NCBI GenBank assembly: GCA_949825025.1
Contig: OX463782.1
Coordinates: 33,823,351 to 33,887,350, forward strand
Origin: Siphlonurus alternatus
Taxonomy: Eukaryota > Arthropoda > Insecta > Ephemeroptera > Siphlonuridae
DNA length: 64,000 nucleotides
Direction: 5' to 3'
In this document: positions 37,001 to 49,048 of the stretch, piece by piece
How positions within the stretch are numbered: the first letter of the stretch is position 1
Layout: every line of letters begins with the position of its first letter
The notes under the pieces: model-generated
Seen by the model: only the letters and a program-made list of their open reading frames with translations
What the model was told of the DNA's origin: nothing
Databases searched by the model: none
Made by a program: the position numbers and the translations under genes

Positions 37001-37405
37001 AAGGTGCATTTCCATGTGGAGCGATGTCGAGCGGGGCTTAATTGGCGCGTCGAGAAAAGCACATTTGCTTCAATCTCGTATAGCAGCCATGTTTAGGTGG
37101 ATTCACATGGCGATTTTCATCATGCGACGCGACGTGAATAATGCGCACTTGCTGTAACATCCGTTGGCGGCCATATTTGGCAATTAAAAGAAAAAGAGCA
37201 TCGTAATTAATGCGATTCCCGGTGAATTCGCCGCCGCATAAGAATTCACAGCTTTAATGTCAAAATCGCGTCGCATCGCCGTTGTCGCCATCTGAATCCG
37301 CCTTTAGCGATAAAATCGCTCCCCGCAAGGCGAGGAAATCCCGAGCCTCAGATTGGCTGCGGCACACGATTTTTTCGCCTTCCCCGCTCCATGGAAATGC
37401 CGCTT
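37001..37405. mobile_element. MITE family D copy split by a nested family C MITE
   Basis: The outer family D (AGGTGCATTTCCATG ends, GGAGCGATGTCGAGCGGGGC) is interrupted by family C at 37096-37302. TTTA is duplicated at 37092-37095 and 37303-37306. The unbroken family D copy at 44877-45037 shows the pre-insertion order. Confidence 0.8.
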
Positions 37406-37690
37406 TAAGTTGGAAAAAGGTGTAAAATCCTGCTCCAAGTATTATGAAAAAAATTGAAATCATTAGTTAGTCAAAAAGTCGGGAAAAAGAAATGGTAAGA
37501 AAATATTTTTTAAAGCATTTACATACATGAATATTATTTAAATATAGCGGGTTGTTTCGACCGGGGGGGGGGGAATTATACTTTACCATGAGGGGGGGGG
37601 GGCCTCATGGTAAAGTATAATTATATATCATGATACAACTATAATAGATTATATATAACGAAAAATTCGTTGGTAATTCTATAGGGTTAA

Positions 37691-38083
37691 GGGCAATTAA
37701 GATAACACGAACAATCGATTGTTGTAGTCCAATTTGATTAACATTTAAACCTTGGCAACCTCATAATGATTCTGAATTTTTTTTGAGAGACAGTTCTTGG
37801 CACCAAAAAAATATGAACAAAATTTCAAAACAATCGGACGATCCAATTTTTTAAAATTAATTTCTGAGTTTAGGTCTCCATGGGTCATGGGAAAGCCGTA
37901 TACTGAAAATTTAAAAAATTCATTTAAAAAAATTGGATCCTCCGATTGTTTTGCAATTTTTTCCACATTTTTTTGGTGCTAAGTTCTGTCTCTAAAAAAA
38001 ATTCAGAATTATTATGAGGTTGCTAAGGTTTACATGTTAATCAAATGGGACAACAACAATCGATTGTTCGTGTTATCTTACCC
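37691..38083. mobile_element. TTAA MITE, family A
   Basis: TTAA lies on both sides. The right end CGTGTTATCTTACCC is intact; the left end carries a short interruption (GGGCAATTAAGATAACAC). The body matches the copy at 7615. Confidence 0.75.
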
Positions 38084-38087
38084 TTAA

Positions 38088-38450
38088 GGTAGAGATAACG
38101 TCGGTCAGCTGTTTTTTTAGCTCCATTTGATTAACATGTAAACCTTAGCAACCTCATAATAATTCTGAATTTTTTCTAGAATCAGTTCTTAGCACCAAAA
38201 AAATGTGGAAAAAATTGCAAAACAATCGGACGATCCAGTTTGTCTCTCCATGGGAAAGCCCTATGCTGAAAATTAAATAAATTAATTAAAAAAAATCGGC
38301 TCGTTAAATTGTTTTGAAATTTTTTCTATGGCTTTTAGGCACTATAATATCTCTGCCTCTAAAAAAATTTCAGAATTTTTGTGAATTTGCTAAGGTTTAC
38401 ATGTTAATCAAATGGAGATAAAAAAACAGCTGACCAACATTATCTCTACC
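38088..38450. mobile_element. TTAA MITE, family B, abutting the previous one
   Basis: It begins GGTAGAGATAACGTCGGTCA and ends TTATCTCTACC. It shares a single TTAA (38084-38087) with the family A element on its left. Confidence 0.8.
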
Positions 38451-38587
38451 TTAAATAAATTGGCTTATATATTTGTTATAATATAATATATATGATGATT
38501 ATTATTATAACGTAAAATGATCAAATGAACTTAATGAACGAACATTTATAAAAATTATAATTATACGTTATTATTATTAATTTAGGT

Positions 38588-38662
38588 TAAGTCTACATAG
38601 TAAATAATAAAAATTAACTTCAAATTGTCTACATAGTAAATAATAAAAATTAACTTCAAATT
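38588..38662 (+). repeat. tandem duplication of a ~38-bp unit
   Basis: Two consecutive copies of GTCTACATAGTAAATAATAA plus AAATTAACTTCAAATT. Confidence 0.8.
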
Positions 38663-38713
38663 ATTATTGTAAATATTTTGCTTTTATATAGACGTTTTTC
38701 ACGTTTTTTCTTA

Positions 38714-39001
38714 CAGAGGCTGTACTGATTTTAGTTTTTACTTTGCAAGCAAGAGCGCTGCTAGCCAGCGGTGTGCACTGTGCATGCAGTAGCAGGTATG
38801 CAGGTATGCATAAGCATGCGACAGAGAAGGAAGTGGGGGTGGGAGAAAGGAAAAGCCAGCAGTTGCAGTCAAAGGTCGCTGAGTTGAGTCGCTGCTCGGT
38901 GCTCGCTGACTGGCTGACTGCTCAGTGCTCAGTACCCTCTCAGTACTTGTGTGGCAAGCGGACGAGACAGACGTCGTGCAGGAGGAATGTCGGCGATAAA
39001 C
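38714..39001 (+). CDS. possible GC-rich first exon, start codon at 38987
   Basis: This is a GC-rich island in AT-rich flanks. It ends in a strong donor (GATAAAC then GTGAGT). An ATG in good context (GGAGGAATGTCGG) at 38987 gives MSAIN up to the donor, leaving phase 0. That would fit the phase-0 exon at 44651, but the link is inference. A longer overlapping frame starting at 38743 is an alternative. No TATA box was found. Confidence 0.3.
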
Positions 39002-39395
39002 GTGAGTCAAATTGTGTGAAGCTGTATTTACAGGTCAAATCTGTCGAATAATTTAATTTGTGTTGCAGAATTACAATGCATATAAAACAATACATTTTTA
39101 AAACTTATTTGTTATTTTGTTTGCTGCTCTAAATAGTTTTTTAACACATCGATCGAAGTAATAAAAATATCATTATGTTGTATAGTACATTTTATATGTA
39201 ATAGAAAAATTATAACATTTTTACAGTTTATGATTTTCAAATTAGTACTCATCACAATTTTGACCTGCGATTTGATTAAAAATAAAAAAAAAAAACATGT
39301 ATAAATTTTGCATATTTACTACAGTAGCATACAAACATGTACTAATTTTACTGCTTCTTTAGATGTAAAATTAAATAAAATTATAAAAATATTTA

Positions 39396-39438
<43 letters not shown>

Positions 39439-39440
39439 TT

Positions 39441-39645
39441 GAGTGTAAAATAATAATTTTACCTTACTGCAGCAGGGCTATTATCCTCGCTGAAAATTAT
39501 CGTTCACTTTTCACTGCACTTAATTGACAGGGTGCTATCGTGCACGTGAACTTTTGTGTTTTAAGTGCAGTGATTCAGTGAAAAGTGAACGAAAATTTTC
39601 AAGGAGGATAATAGCCCAGTAAGGTAATTATTATTTTACACTCAT
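39441..39645. repeat. inverted repeat, ~205 bp
   Basis: GAGTGTAAAATAATAATTTT and its mirror AATTATTATTTTACACTC are the ends. The core is GAACGATAATTTTCAGCG-like in both arms. Confidence 0.7.
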
Positions 39646-40403
39646 GCAGTATATATATAAATTATATTATTTTAAACATAATAACTAGAAAATTTTACAA
39701 CTAAATGAAATCCTATATATATATTTTTTTTAAATAATATATTTTGCATGCAACGACACGTTTTGATATCGTCGCGAATAATGAGCTATGCATATCTGCC
39801 TATAATAGCAATAACAAGATTCGTTGCAATAATGAGCTGTATGCTATTTCAGGTGAGCACAAAAATTAGCTTTATTTTAAATAAGTATTTGCAGCCCATA
39901 ACTGCGCTCACCTGAAATAGCAGAAGATAGCTTATTATTTTCGACGAAGGAAGATTAATCTATTTATTAAATAAAATAGTAAAAATCTTATACGAAACTG
40001 ACGTAAACTTTTTATTAATATTATTTTCATTTCATATTGACACTAACATTATTTTTGGCTCTTGCTGTACTGAAAGTTGCGATGTACCTCCTCAGTTGAT
40101 TCTACGAGACTGTCGGCGAACCAGCATGTACTGACGTGTTGGTGCGCGTCGTGCTGGAGGAATCTTTCTTTCTCTCGCCCTGCTGGTGATCGTTTGCCTT
40201 GATGTCACCATATTATAAGCATATAATGTTTTTTTTTTTTGAAGTTTATAATGTTCTATTTTACTTATATGTTTTAATTGTTATGAATATATGAAATGTT
40301 TTTTGTTTTTTACACAATATTGAATTTCGGTGTAAATAAAATAAATTAATTTTTTAAAATTTTCTTTAAACTTTGAGTTGTCTCCATGCATATATCCAAA
40401 TAG
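39646..40403. other. AT-rich with a 124-bp inverted repeat
   Basis: At 39822-39945, GCTGTATGCTATTTCAGGTG faces its mirror around AGCTTTATTTT. No gene is seen. 40080-40210 is GC-richer without a supported frame. Confidence 0.45.
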
Positions 40404-40725
40404 AGTATCGACCTCAATTTTTTTTTTTTATTGCAGAATGGGATAGAGCGTGCAAAGTCCATTGATTTTTTTTTCAGATTTTTAAAGCCCGGGAAGTATT
40501 TTTAAAAAATTATTGAAAGTTATTTTTATGTGACATCAAGAGACGCCGCTCCTTAAGGAAAATATAGGACTTGCTGCTGCGTGACGTCACAAAAAGGACT
40601 TTTAATTATTGTTTAAAAATACTTCCCGGGCTCTAAAAAATCTGAAAAAGTCAAGGTAGCATTACATTTCACCCTCTATCCATTTCTGCAATAAAAAAAT
40701 TGAGGTCGATACTTTATTTGCTAGA
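40404..40725. mobile_element. palindromic MITE family F, copy
   Basis: AGTATCGACCTCAATTTTTT is mirrored by AAATTGAGGTCGATACT. The GATAGAGCGTGCAAAG core is shared with the family. Confidence 0.75.
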
Positions 40726-41800
40726 ATTTTTCGTTCCGTTCGTGAAAAATGCAATTTTAACAAATATATATGCGTGTTGTACAACTGCCATAAAATTGTG
40801 TTGTGCATTGTGCACTTCCCCTTTTTTCTTTATCGAAGTTACCATATTCGCGTATCCCAATGCCTGACTCACCTGTCCAAGCTACTGTTACTCGGTGATA
40901 CGAGACCAAAGTGTTGATCGTCATAAGTTTGTCGTGAGCGGGCGTGTTAGACGGATTGTCGTACAGTTTGCTTCATAGTAGAGTGCTTCATTTGCTTGTG
41001 TTTTTAAATTTTTCGCACCTTTTTGTTCAAATTTCTTTAACGTATTTCCTAAAATTGGAGTTTTTATATTTCAGTTAAAAAGAATCTGTCTCACCGGAGT
41101 TAATTTAAAAAAATAATTGATTATAATAACGTATTTTTTTATGATATAGAAAATTGTGTCGTACGGTCACTGAAATTTGTTTCTTGGGGGCGCTGAAGTG
41201 TCGTCAAATCGGAAGAAAGAAAATGACGTTTATGCTCCTCTCCCGAGGTGTACACAGACCTCGCTCGTGTGATGTAGCCAATCATTTGCTTGACTGACTG
41301 CCACGTGGTACCTGGTCAGGTGTTTAAATACCGAGTTCCTTTTTATATTAAAATTTGAATTAATTAATGCAATGTTATATAAATAAAGAGGAAATTGATG
41401 GGCAGATAAGATGAATGAAATGCATCGACAGTATTTTTATTTCAAGTAACGATAATTGGAAACATAAATATCTGTTTTATAACTTTTAAACTAGTTGAAA
41501 ACGATATTGTTTTAGGTGGGTATCTTTTTTTATATTTTTTTTATTTGGTTCTGCTTAAATAATAAACTGGTATAGTTTATTTTGATATTTTAATCCCCAT
41601 ACCATTAGCAGTTTGATGCATGGTATTGGTGTTTTCCAAATTTATTTTGGAAGTTAAGTTTAATTTTTAAACTCTACTTCATTATTTCTATGGCTGCAGT
41701 ATTCAGTCATATATGTTTCTGGCATAAAGATAACGATAGAGTCTGTAAATGTGAATGTAATATGGTCTGACTATCTTGTAGCTTAGCTGTAAAACGTTGC
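40726..41800. other. no gene seen
   Basis: Mixed composition with a GC-richer patch at 41210-41330. No convincing frame or element. Confidence 0.35.
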
Positions 41801-41801
41801 T

Positions 41802-42000
41802 ATTTTTTTTTTTTTTTTTTTTTTAGGTTATAACAATCTGTGGATTGTTTTGCTCACAATCAATCTAATACGCCTTGTTTAGATTGGTTTAGGTTAGGGC
41901 AGTCCGTGACTTGTAGTCAAGCCATGTAATGAGACTCAATTCACACCTGGTGTGATTGAGAGACCTGGCGGATAAACCAGACTTTTAATTAAATGCATTC
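41802..42000 (-). mobile_element. possible poly(A)-tailed retroposon
   Basis: Read on the minus strand, a roughly 180-bp sequence with several TCAATCACACC-like words ends in an A-run (41802-41824). No promoter boxes or target duplication were defined. Confidence 0.35.
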
Positions 42001-42189
42001 TACTTTAGTTAAAAAAGAATATGAGATAAAAAAGAAAAGAAAACATTTATTTAACGTTATTATTATGTTACAAAATATTTATGAATGAAATAAATGTACT
42101 GAGCTTTCCGTAACACACATTTTGTATTTTCCAGTATCATCCTTAACGAGGTTGTCATGGACCTGAAGATATATTTTCTTCACTTATTA

Positions 42190-42520
42190 AATAACTTTTT
42201 ATTTACTTAGAGTATTAAACGAGGATGGTTTTCATTCCCTCGGCAATGCGAAGGAGGGTGAGTGTAGTACCGTGAGATCTGCTCTTGCCTTTCCCTCCGC
42301 TTGTTTTTGGTGTCCTGTGGGGGTGTAGTGGAGGTTCGGACGTTTCCCTAAGTTACCAGCGTAACCGGCCTCCGCTGAGCATAGCTTTAAATGGTTAGAA
42401 TGACACGGCTACTGCTTCTCCCACCCAGGGTACAAAACCGTCACGATTTGCCACTATGTGGTTACCCTGGCATTGGATAAATCCATTGACAAAGAATTGT
42501 GGCGTACCCGTCTTTACCAT
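42190..42520. other. GC-richer unassigned block
   Basis: GC-balanced sequence with no open frame on either strand. It may be a retroelement 3' region or a non-coding transcript. Confidence 0.3.
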
Positions 42521-43926
42521 AATAACCCTTTTCATTTATGTTTAGTTTTTATTATTTATTTTATTATTTTTCGTTATATTTATTTTTTATTATTGTTTTA
42601 TTATTTTATTTTAATCCTTTATCCATAATCCTTCTACCTTCATAATATATAGGTAAAATCTTTATGTATTTGCTAGACCATAGCCACCTTGTTTTGTATG
42701 ATGCTGGGAAGAACAGGAAGTTGTGGTGTTTACATTTTTTTGTGACTATAGAACTTAAAACATGTGAAACAATTTGATTGATTTAATTTTTAGAATTTAA
42801 AAGTATTAATTTTTATTTCATAATTTTTCACAGGAAGAAATGTTAATTATCCAAGTAATTAATTCTATAAATATTAATAATATATTAAATTCAATTTTGT
42901 CTGGTTTTGAAGCAAAGCTGTTTCTCAAGTAATTTAAGATATAGTTTTTGATCAGATTGCATAGTCTTCTAAATATCAATTACATATTTTAATTTTTGTA
43001 ATAAAATTTGGTGATAATTTTAACCAAAAATTTATTACAATAACCAACCGCTTTAAAGATTATCGTTTTCAACAATATATCATACATATTGTTGTATAAT
43101 GTATATAATATTGTGTATTATATTTCTATTTAGCTTCTGAAAATGTATCCATGGTTAATCTGGTTAATTAATTTTCTTTGACTTAGAAAAATTTTGGCAA
43201 AAAATAAAAATTATTCATTTTATCTGAGTCATATTTTAACTTTGCCAGCTGTTGATTGGAAAAGAAAATCGTCAGCTGTAAATTTGCACACATCGCCCGC
43301 TTGACATAATTAATTAATTAGTGTAATTATTACGTTTGATAGCTGCATGCATGGCGTGCGCTAAAGCCAATTAAAATTTCAATCAATCGCTGGACTACCA
43401 ACCTGCGCTCGTGAAGTCAGAAGTTATTTGGTGAGTTCATTCTTTTTAAAATACAGGTATCAAATAATGTATTAACATATATATAATGAATTTTCTCTAC
43501 TGTAGTAGCGCCAGACTGCAGCCGAATTTAGTTTGTTCGCAAGTCCCGATCGGCCGGTGTGTTGCTGAGTAGTCGACACCGGGCCGCTGTGACGTCAGAG
43601 CCTACATCGTGCATGCCACAAGATGTAATTAAGGTACCTAAGTGCTGGAGTACACAGATGTAATTGTCATTTATTTACGTTCTTTTGTCTGATTTATTTC
43701 ACGTATTTTCATACTTTTATGCCACAATTTTTGCCTTTCTTTAATTCTAGCGACCAATAATTTTACATTTTTTGAACTAAAAATGATATTTATGTGTTCT
43801 TCAAGGACATATAGTAAAATTAATAAATATATAAAAAATAATAAAAAAGGAAAGAAATCATATAAAAATTTAACCTGATTTCATTACCTAATGGTATTTA
43901 TCAATATTATATTTATATACACATAA
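42521..43926. other. AT-rich, no gene seen
   Basis: A GC-rich patch at 43500-43620 has no supported frame. Nothing else is recognised. Confidence 0.35.
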
Positions 43927-44612
43927 AGGCGGATGCACATGGCGACAACGGTGATGCGACGCGATTTTGAAGCAAAAGCTATGAAATTCTATGCAGAGAG
44001 CGAATTTGTCAGGTGTGCGGCGAATATAACTTTAAATACGGATGCCGGGCCCTTTACTTTAATTGCCAAATATGGCCACCAATAGATGTAACAGTAAGTG
44101 CGCGTTATTCACTTCGCGTCGCATGATAAAAATCACCATGTAAATCCGCCTAAAGGCGGATTCAGATGGCGACAACGGCGATGCGACGCGATTTTGACAT
44201 AAAAGCTATGAAATCCTATGTGGCGGCGAATTCGCCGGGCATTGCGTTAATTACGATGCTCTTTTTCTTTTAATCGTCAAATATGGCCGCCAATGGATGT
44301 TACAGCAAGTGCGCATTATTCGCGTCGCGTCGCATGATAAAAATCGCCATGTGAATCCACCTATAATATGGAAAATTAAAGTAAAAGTAGATTCACATGG
44401 CGATTTTTATCATATGTGACGCGAAGCAAGCGAATAATGCGCACTTGCTTTAACATACATTGGCGGCTATATTTGGCAAGTAACAAACCAGTATTGTTAA
44501 TTATTTGCGATATTTGCCGCCGCAACCTGGAGAATTCGTTCGCCATATAGTATTTCACAGCTTTTGCGTCAGAATCGCGTCGCATCTCCGTTGTCGCCAT
44601 GTGGATCCGCCT
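43927..44612. mobile_element. cluster of three family C MITEs
   Basis: Copies at 43927-44151, 44153-44362 and 44386-44612. The first two abut. All show AAGGCGGATTCA-like ends (AAGTAGATTCACATGG in the third) and the GCGACGCGA core. The third is inverted relative to the others. Confidence 0.8.
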
Positions 44613-44650
44613 CATGGAATATTACAGTAGTACATTGTTATTATATTCAG

Positions 44651-44842
44651 GACTCGTCACAAGTCGCACTGATGATGGACTCACCACTCACGCAGCTCGA
44701 CTTCCACATACGCTCAGATGAGGACGCACTCCACGTGCCGGTCACCACGGCAGCACGAGGCGCGCTCCGTCATATGGTGAACGCTCGTTCAGCCTCAAAA
44801 GACTTCCCTTCGAAAGGACGTCATTTTTCCTCTCCCCACCAG
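44651..44842 (+). pseudogene. duplicated gene, copy 1, exon A
   Basis: 192 nt between TTATATTCAG and a GTATAA donor, open in one frame (64 codons, starting DSSQVALMMDSPLTQLDFHI). The DNA aligns with 49049-49237 and 52088-52268 (shared block GCAGCACGAGGCGCGCTC). In the frame that is open in copy 2 it has a TGA and frame shifts. It is either a decayed copy or a diverged exon read in another frame. The family is not recognised. Confidence 0.45.
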
Positions 44843-44876
44843 GTATAAAGGCTAATGGAGATTTTAGGTGCATTTC

Positions 44877-45037
44877 CATGGAGCGATGTCGAGCGGGGCT
44901 TGGCAGGGTGAGAAAAGCGCACTTGCTTCAATCTCGTATGGTGACCGCTTTGGTGATAAAAAATCACTTCCCGCAAGGCAAGGAAATCCCGAGCTTCTCC
45001 CGAATTTTTCGCTTTACTTGCTCCATAGGTATGCACC
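44877..45037. mobile_element. MITE family D, unbroken copy
   Basis: Ends GGTGCATTTCCATGGAGCGA and TATGCACC. It lies 34 nt downstream of exon A of copy 1 and is absent from copy 2. Confidence 0.75.
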
Positions 45038-45224
45038 TTTAACATATTTCGTTCAAGCCATGGTGCGGCTTTAACAAAAGAAAAAGAATTGATGGGGGGG
45101 GGGGAAGAGCACTTGTATAAAATTAATAATTAAACTACTTGAGGAATGTTGATGCCACATTAAACATCAGAAAAATTGTCAACTGTATCAACCTGGTTCA
45201 GCATGTTTATACTATGGTTCAGAT

Positions 45225-45381
45225 CAGGCGCGGATCCAGAAAAAAATTTCGGGAGGGGCTGCCTCCATAAGGCCAATGTTAAAAAAAAAAATTTGGAGTG
45301 GGGGAAATGCCTATATTGCCCATGTTAAATCCAAACAAGTTAAATGCAGCCCCCCCAGCCCACCCCCTGGATCCGCGCCTG
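45225..45381. mobile_element. hAT MITE, 157 bp, copy 1
   Basis: Ends CAGGCGCGGATCCAG and CTGGATCCGCGCCTG. A perfect 8-bp duplication GTTCAGAT flanks it. A same-length copy is at 52662. Confidence 0.85.
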
Positions 45382-45389
45382 GTTCAGAT

Positions 45390-46020
45390 TTAACTTGGGT
45401 TTCTTCGGAAACGCTCGGGTCTCCATGAAAGGCTCGGGTCTCCAAAGGCTCGGCCCGTCCAGTAAAATCCTTCGTAACAAACAATGCACCACTGACAGAA
45501 GGCGTTACAAATACGACGAAAACCAAGTTAAATGTAAACCAGAATAAATACACCGCGGGGCAGCCTGAACGTTTAGTGTCCTAATTCTGTTTGCACATTT
45601 CATGCATGCAACAAACAAAATGCATCAAGTTTGTTTCTTTTTTATAAAGAAAATTTTCTTTGTTTGATAAAAAAAGTGTATTGATATTATTAATTGTAAA
45701 ACGTCATTATTTAAAGAGTGTAAAAGTATCGAATAAAAATGTCCGATCTGGCCGGCCATGTTATCTGCCTGATTGGACATTTATTTTTGAATGGATTGTA
45801 TAATACCAGTGACGAAAATAAGAACAAATATATAACTTTTACATTAATTTTTTTAAATATAAACCTACCTCTGTACTGCAGTATAAATGTGTAAACAAGT
45901 TTCTTAAATTTATTTTACAATATTTTATTTTAAATGCTTTCATAAATGCAAAAATATTTAAAACAAAGTCTGTTGATTATTATCCAGTATTAAAAATAAT
46001 TCCTTTTTCCTTTCTCTTAG
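45390..46020. other. intron-like AT-rich sequence
   Basis: No further feature is seen between exons A and B of copy 1. Confidence 0.35.
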
Positions 46021-46214
46021 AACTGTTCAATAAAAACTTTAAAAAAAGAAGTTCTCTCCTGGACATTCGTCAAACTTCGATCTACATCAGCGCGCTCTGT
46101 CATGCGGACAACTTGCGAAGCTCGTCCGAGAGAAGACTGCCGGTCAAAGACTCCTCGACATCACGAGGCACACTCACCAGGCCTCCAAGTACCTCGAGGA
46201 CGTGTCCACAACAG
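46021..46214 (+). pseudogene. duplicated gene, copy 1, exon B
   Basis: The acceptor TTTCTCTTAG and donor CAACAG-GTATAC match exon B of copy 2. The last ~110 nt are almost identical to copy 2. In the copy 2 frame they encode CGQLAKLVREKTAGQRLLDI, and two of the substitutions relative to copy 2 are silent in that frame. In copy 1 that frame meets a stop near the exon start, and a 2-nt difference near the 3' end shifts it. This is probably an inactivated copy. Confidence 0.5.
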
Positions 46215-46251
46215 GTATACATTTTTGCTACAAATCTCTGGAATAGCCGAC

Positions 46252-46437
46252 AGGGGCGGTTGCAGCTCGTGGCTCCAGGGGGGGAGGGGAGGGCGGTGCC
46301 CTATCCCGCAATGTTAAAATGTGGAGTTGGAGTGGAAGGGGGGGGGGGGTAGACGGGTGGGGGGAAAATCTTCAATGTATTTTGGGATCTTTTGGGGGAG
46401 GGCGATCGCCCACCTCCCTCCCTTGGAACCATGCCTG
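46252..46437. mobile_element. possible hAT MITE with G-runs
   Basis: Ends CAGGGGCGGTTGCAG and CCTTGGAACCATGCCTG. It is absent from the matching place in copy 2 (about 50077). The target duplication is poor. Confidence 0.4.
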
Positions 46438-47119
46438 TTGGCCAACCGTTATAACCTGAGTTACCTCCTTACATAATCTTAATAGTTGACATCATAATTT
46501 TATAGATTTTAAGCAGATGTTATCAGATATAAAACTAACTGCGAGTGACAATTGACAATATATTATTCGAGCTCTTCTTTTACGGACTTTGTTAATGGAC
46601 TCGAAGTCAATACTTCAATAAATTGAATCAATCTATTCAGATATGCAATTAAAAAGTTACGCAGGTTTTCCATTATAACTTATTACCAGATTTTTGAAAC
46701 CTAGCGTGGTTCCAAAAATAAATAATATATTATAAAGCTGCAAACTCTGATATATATATGCTCATTAGTGAACTATATTGTCGCAGTCACCTGATCACAG
46801 AAGCAGCATGCAATTGCAACTTAACCAGTTACATACTGCAGCCGGACTCCTCTAGTCATGTAACATGCAACCCAGCTCGCCACACACATATGACATGAGG
46901 TAGTACATTAATGTGCGGGGTTAGAGCTGCCTCAAGCTGGACCACCCGTTGTTGGCCAGCCTAACTCAGGACGCTCTACCCTAGACAATATAATATATTA
47001 TCTCGCTGCCTCCGTCCCGAACGTTACGTCTGCCGTTATTACACTCCACTTTACATCTCTAGATCAGTTAAACTTTAGAAATCTTATAAAAGTTATAAAC
47101 AAACATTTTTAAAAATATT

Positions 47120-48978
47120 GGGTGCGATTCACGAAGCAGTTGGCCAAGTTTCTAACCACGTTTAGCTTAACTACGTTTAACTATACCTGTTTTACGTGTT
47201 AAACAGACGTGATTTCTGAACAACTCGGAGTGCGGTCGACTGGGAGCCGGACAGCTCGGAGCCAAACGTGTTTGTAGGACAACTCGGAGCACGGACAGCT
47301 CGGAGCGTGGACATCCTGGAGCCTAGGTAGGACATCTCGGAGCATGGACATCCTGGAGCCTAGCTAGGACATCTCAGAGCACCGTTTTATTTAAGTTATA
47401 TTGAATGAATTTCAAAATTATAAAATTAATGTATTCCGAGAACGTATCGTTAATCGTAACATTTATTGTTATATTACTTAAATTTATTACGTAAGTTAAA
47501 AAAATTATTAAGTTTTCTGATGATATATCAGTGAGGTACGTTCTAGTGTCTAATATATGGAAGTAAAGTTTACCTTATGCGGTCAAATGTTCGGTCAGAT
47601 AGGTGTTATGATGCTTATTATACCTTTACCTTTTTAGTAATATTAAATTATTTTATGAAAAAAAAAAGTGAATTCTGTAAATATTTTAGATAAGTCAATA
47701 AGATCAACTCATTATTTTGCTTTTTTATAAAATCAATATTGCATAATATATATTGGGGGACATTCACAAAGCACTTTAACCCCAACTTTAGCCCCAAGTT
47801 TTATCCCTGGTACTAAACATGGTGCTAAACTAGGAGCTAGACATGGTTAGCCACTGATTTAGCACCATGTTTAGTACCAGGGTTAAAACTTGGGGCTAAA
47901 GTTGGGGTTAAAGTGCTTTGTGAATGCCCCCCATTATTAAATTTAAGGTATAACCTGAGAATTTGTCTGTCAAGGTCAAGAGGCGTGGCTATAGTGTCAA
48001 CACTGTTTGCATTGGAATGCGCATAAATTTTTAGGAGGGGGTGGTGACAACAGTCCTTGAGAACGTTGCCACATTTCTCATCAGTCTCATCACATATAGG
48101 AAACGATCATCGCCACGGTTCAAAATATATGAAAACAATTCAGAAAAATAGTCTAAAAAATTAGGTTTTAGTAAAAAAAAAGCAAAAGAATCTGTTGTAT
48201 AGTTTTTTTGCAATGCTAATTAACAAATTTAACATTGGAAGGATACAAAATTCTCATTTAAATAAATTAATTATAATTAAACCAACGGTTAAAAAATTCC
48301 GAAAAAATTCCGAGCTAATTTGACGATTGTTGTGAGTCCACCAAATTAATTTGAAGAAAATCTGTTGTAGCGAATTTTTCGTCCAAATTTCTCAGGTTAA
48401 GCCTTAAAAGTTAAAAGTTGCATTTTTTTTTATATAGCATGCAAATATAACAAAATGAAATCTTTTTGTCAGAAAAAAAAAATAATTAAAAAATAGGTTA
48501 TATAATATTAATTTGCAGAAATTTAATAATGTAATAATAATTCATGATATAATTTTTGGATTATCTCTTATCAGATACATCCGATCAGAAAACTTAATAT
48601 ATATTTTTTTGTGTTACGTTTAACGATACATTCTCGGAATACATCAATTTTAATCTTGAAATTCATTCAATATAATTTAAATAAAACGGTGCTCCGAGAT
48701 GTCCTAGGAAGGCTCCAGGATGTCAACGTTCCGAATTGTCCGTGCTCCGAGATGTCCTAGCTAGGCTCCAGGATATCCGTGCTTCGAGTTGTCCTACCTA
48801 TTATAGGCTCCAGGATGTCCGCGCTCCGAGCTGTCCGTGCTCTGAGTTGTCCTAGAAACACGTTTGGCTCCGAGCTGTCCGGCTCCCAGTCGACCGCGCT
48901 CCGAGTTGTCCGGATACCTGTTAAACCATCTAGTTAAACGTGGTTAGAAACCTGGCTAACTGCTTCGTGAATCGCACT
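47120..48978. mobile_element. 1.86-kb fold-back, family H ends, GGACA/CTCGGAGC repeats
   Basis: The ends are GGGTGCGATTCACGAAGCAG and its mirror. Arms of more than 300 bp each carry several units of GGACANCTCGGAGC and GGACATCCTGGAGCC, inverted in the right arm, followed by a mirrored AT-rich segment. ATT flanks both sides. It holds another MITE at 47755. It is inserted upstream of exon A of copy 2 and is absent from the matching place in copy 3. Confidence 0.8.
47755..47932. mobile_element. palindromic MITE GGGGGACATTCACAAAGC, copy 2
   Basis: Same family as 17346. It is flanked by ATT on both sides and nested in the 1.86-kb fold-back. Confidence 0.8.
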
Positions 48979-49048
48979 CATTATTAATAATAAATTACAC
49001 AATTTTAACATAAAATACGATATTAAAGAAAGTACACTGCTTTTTTAG

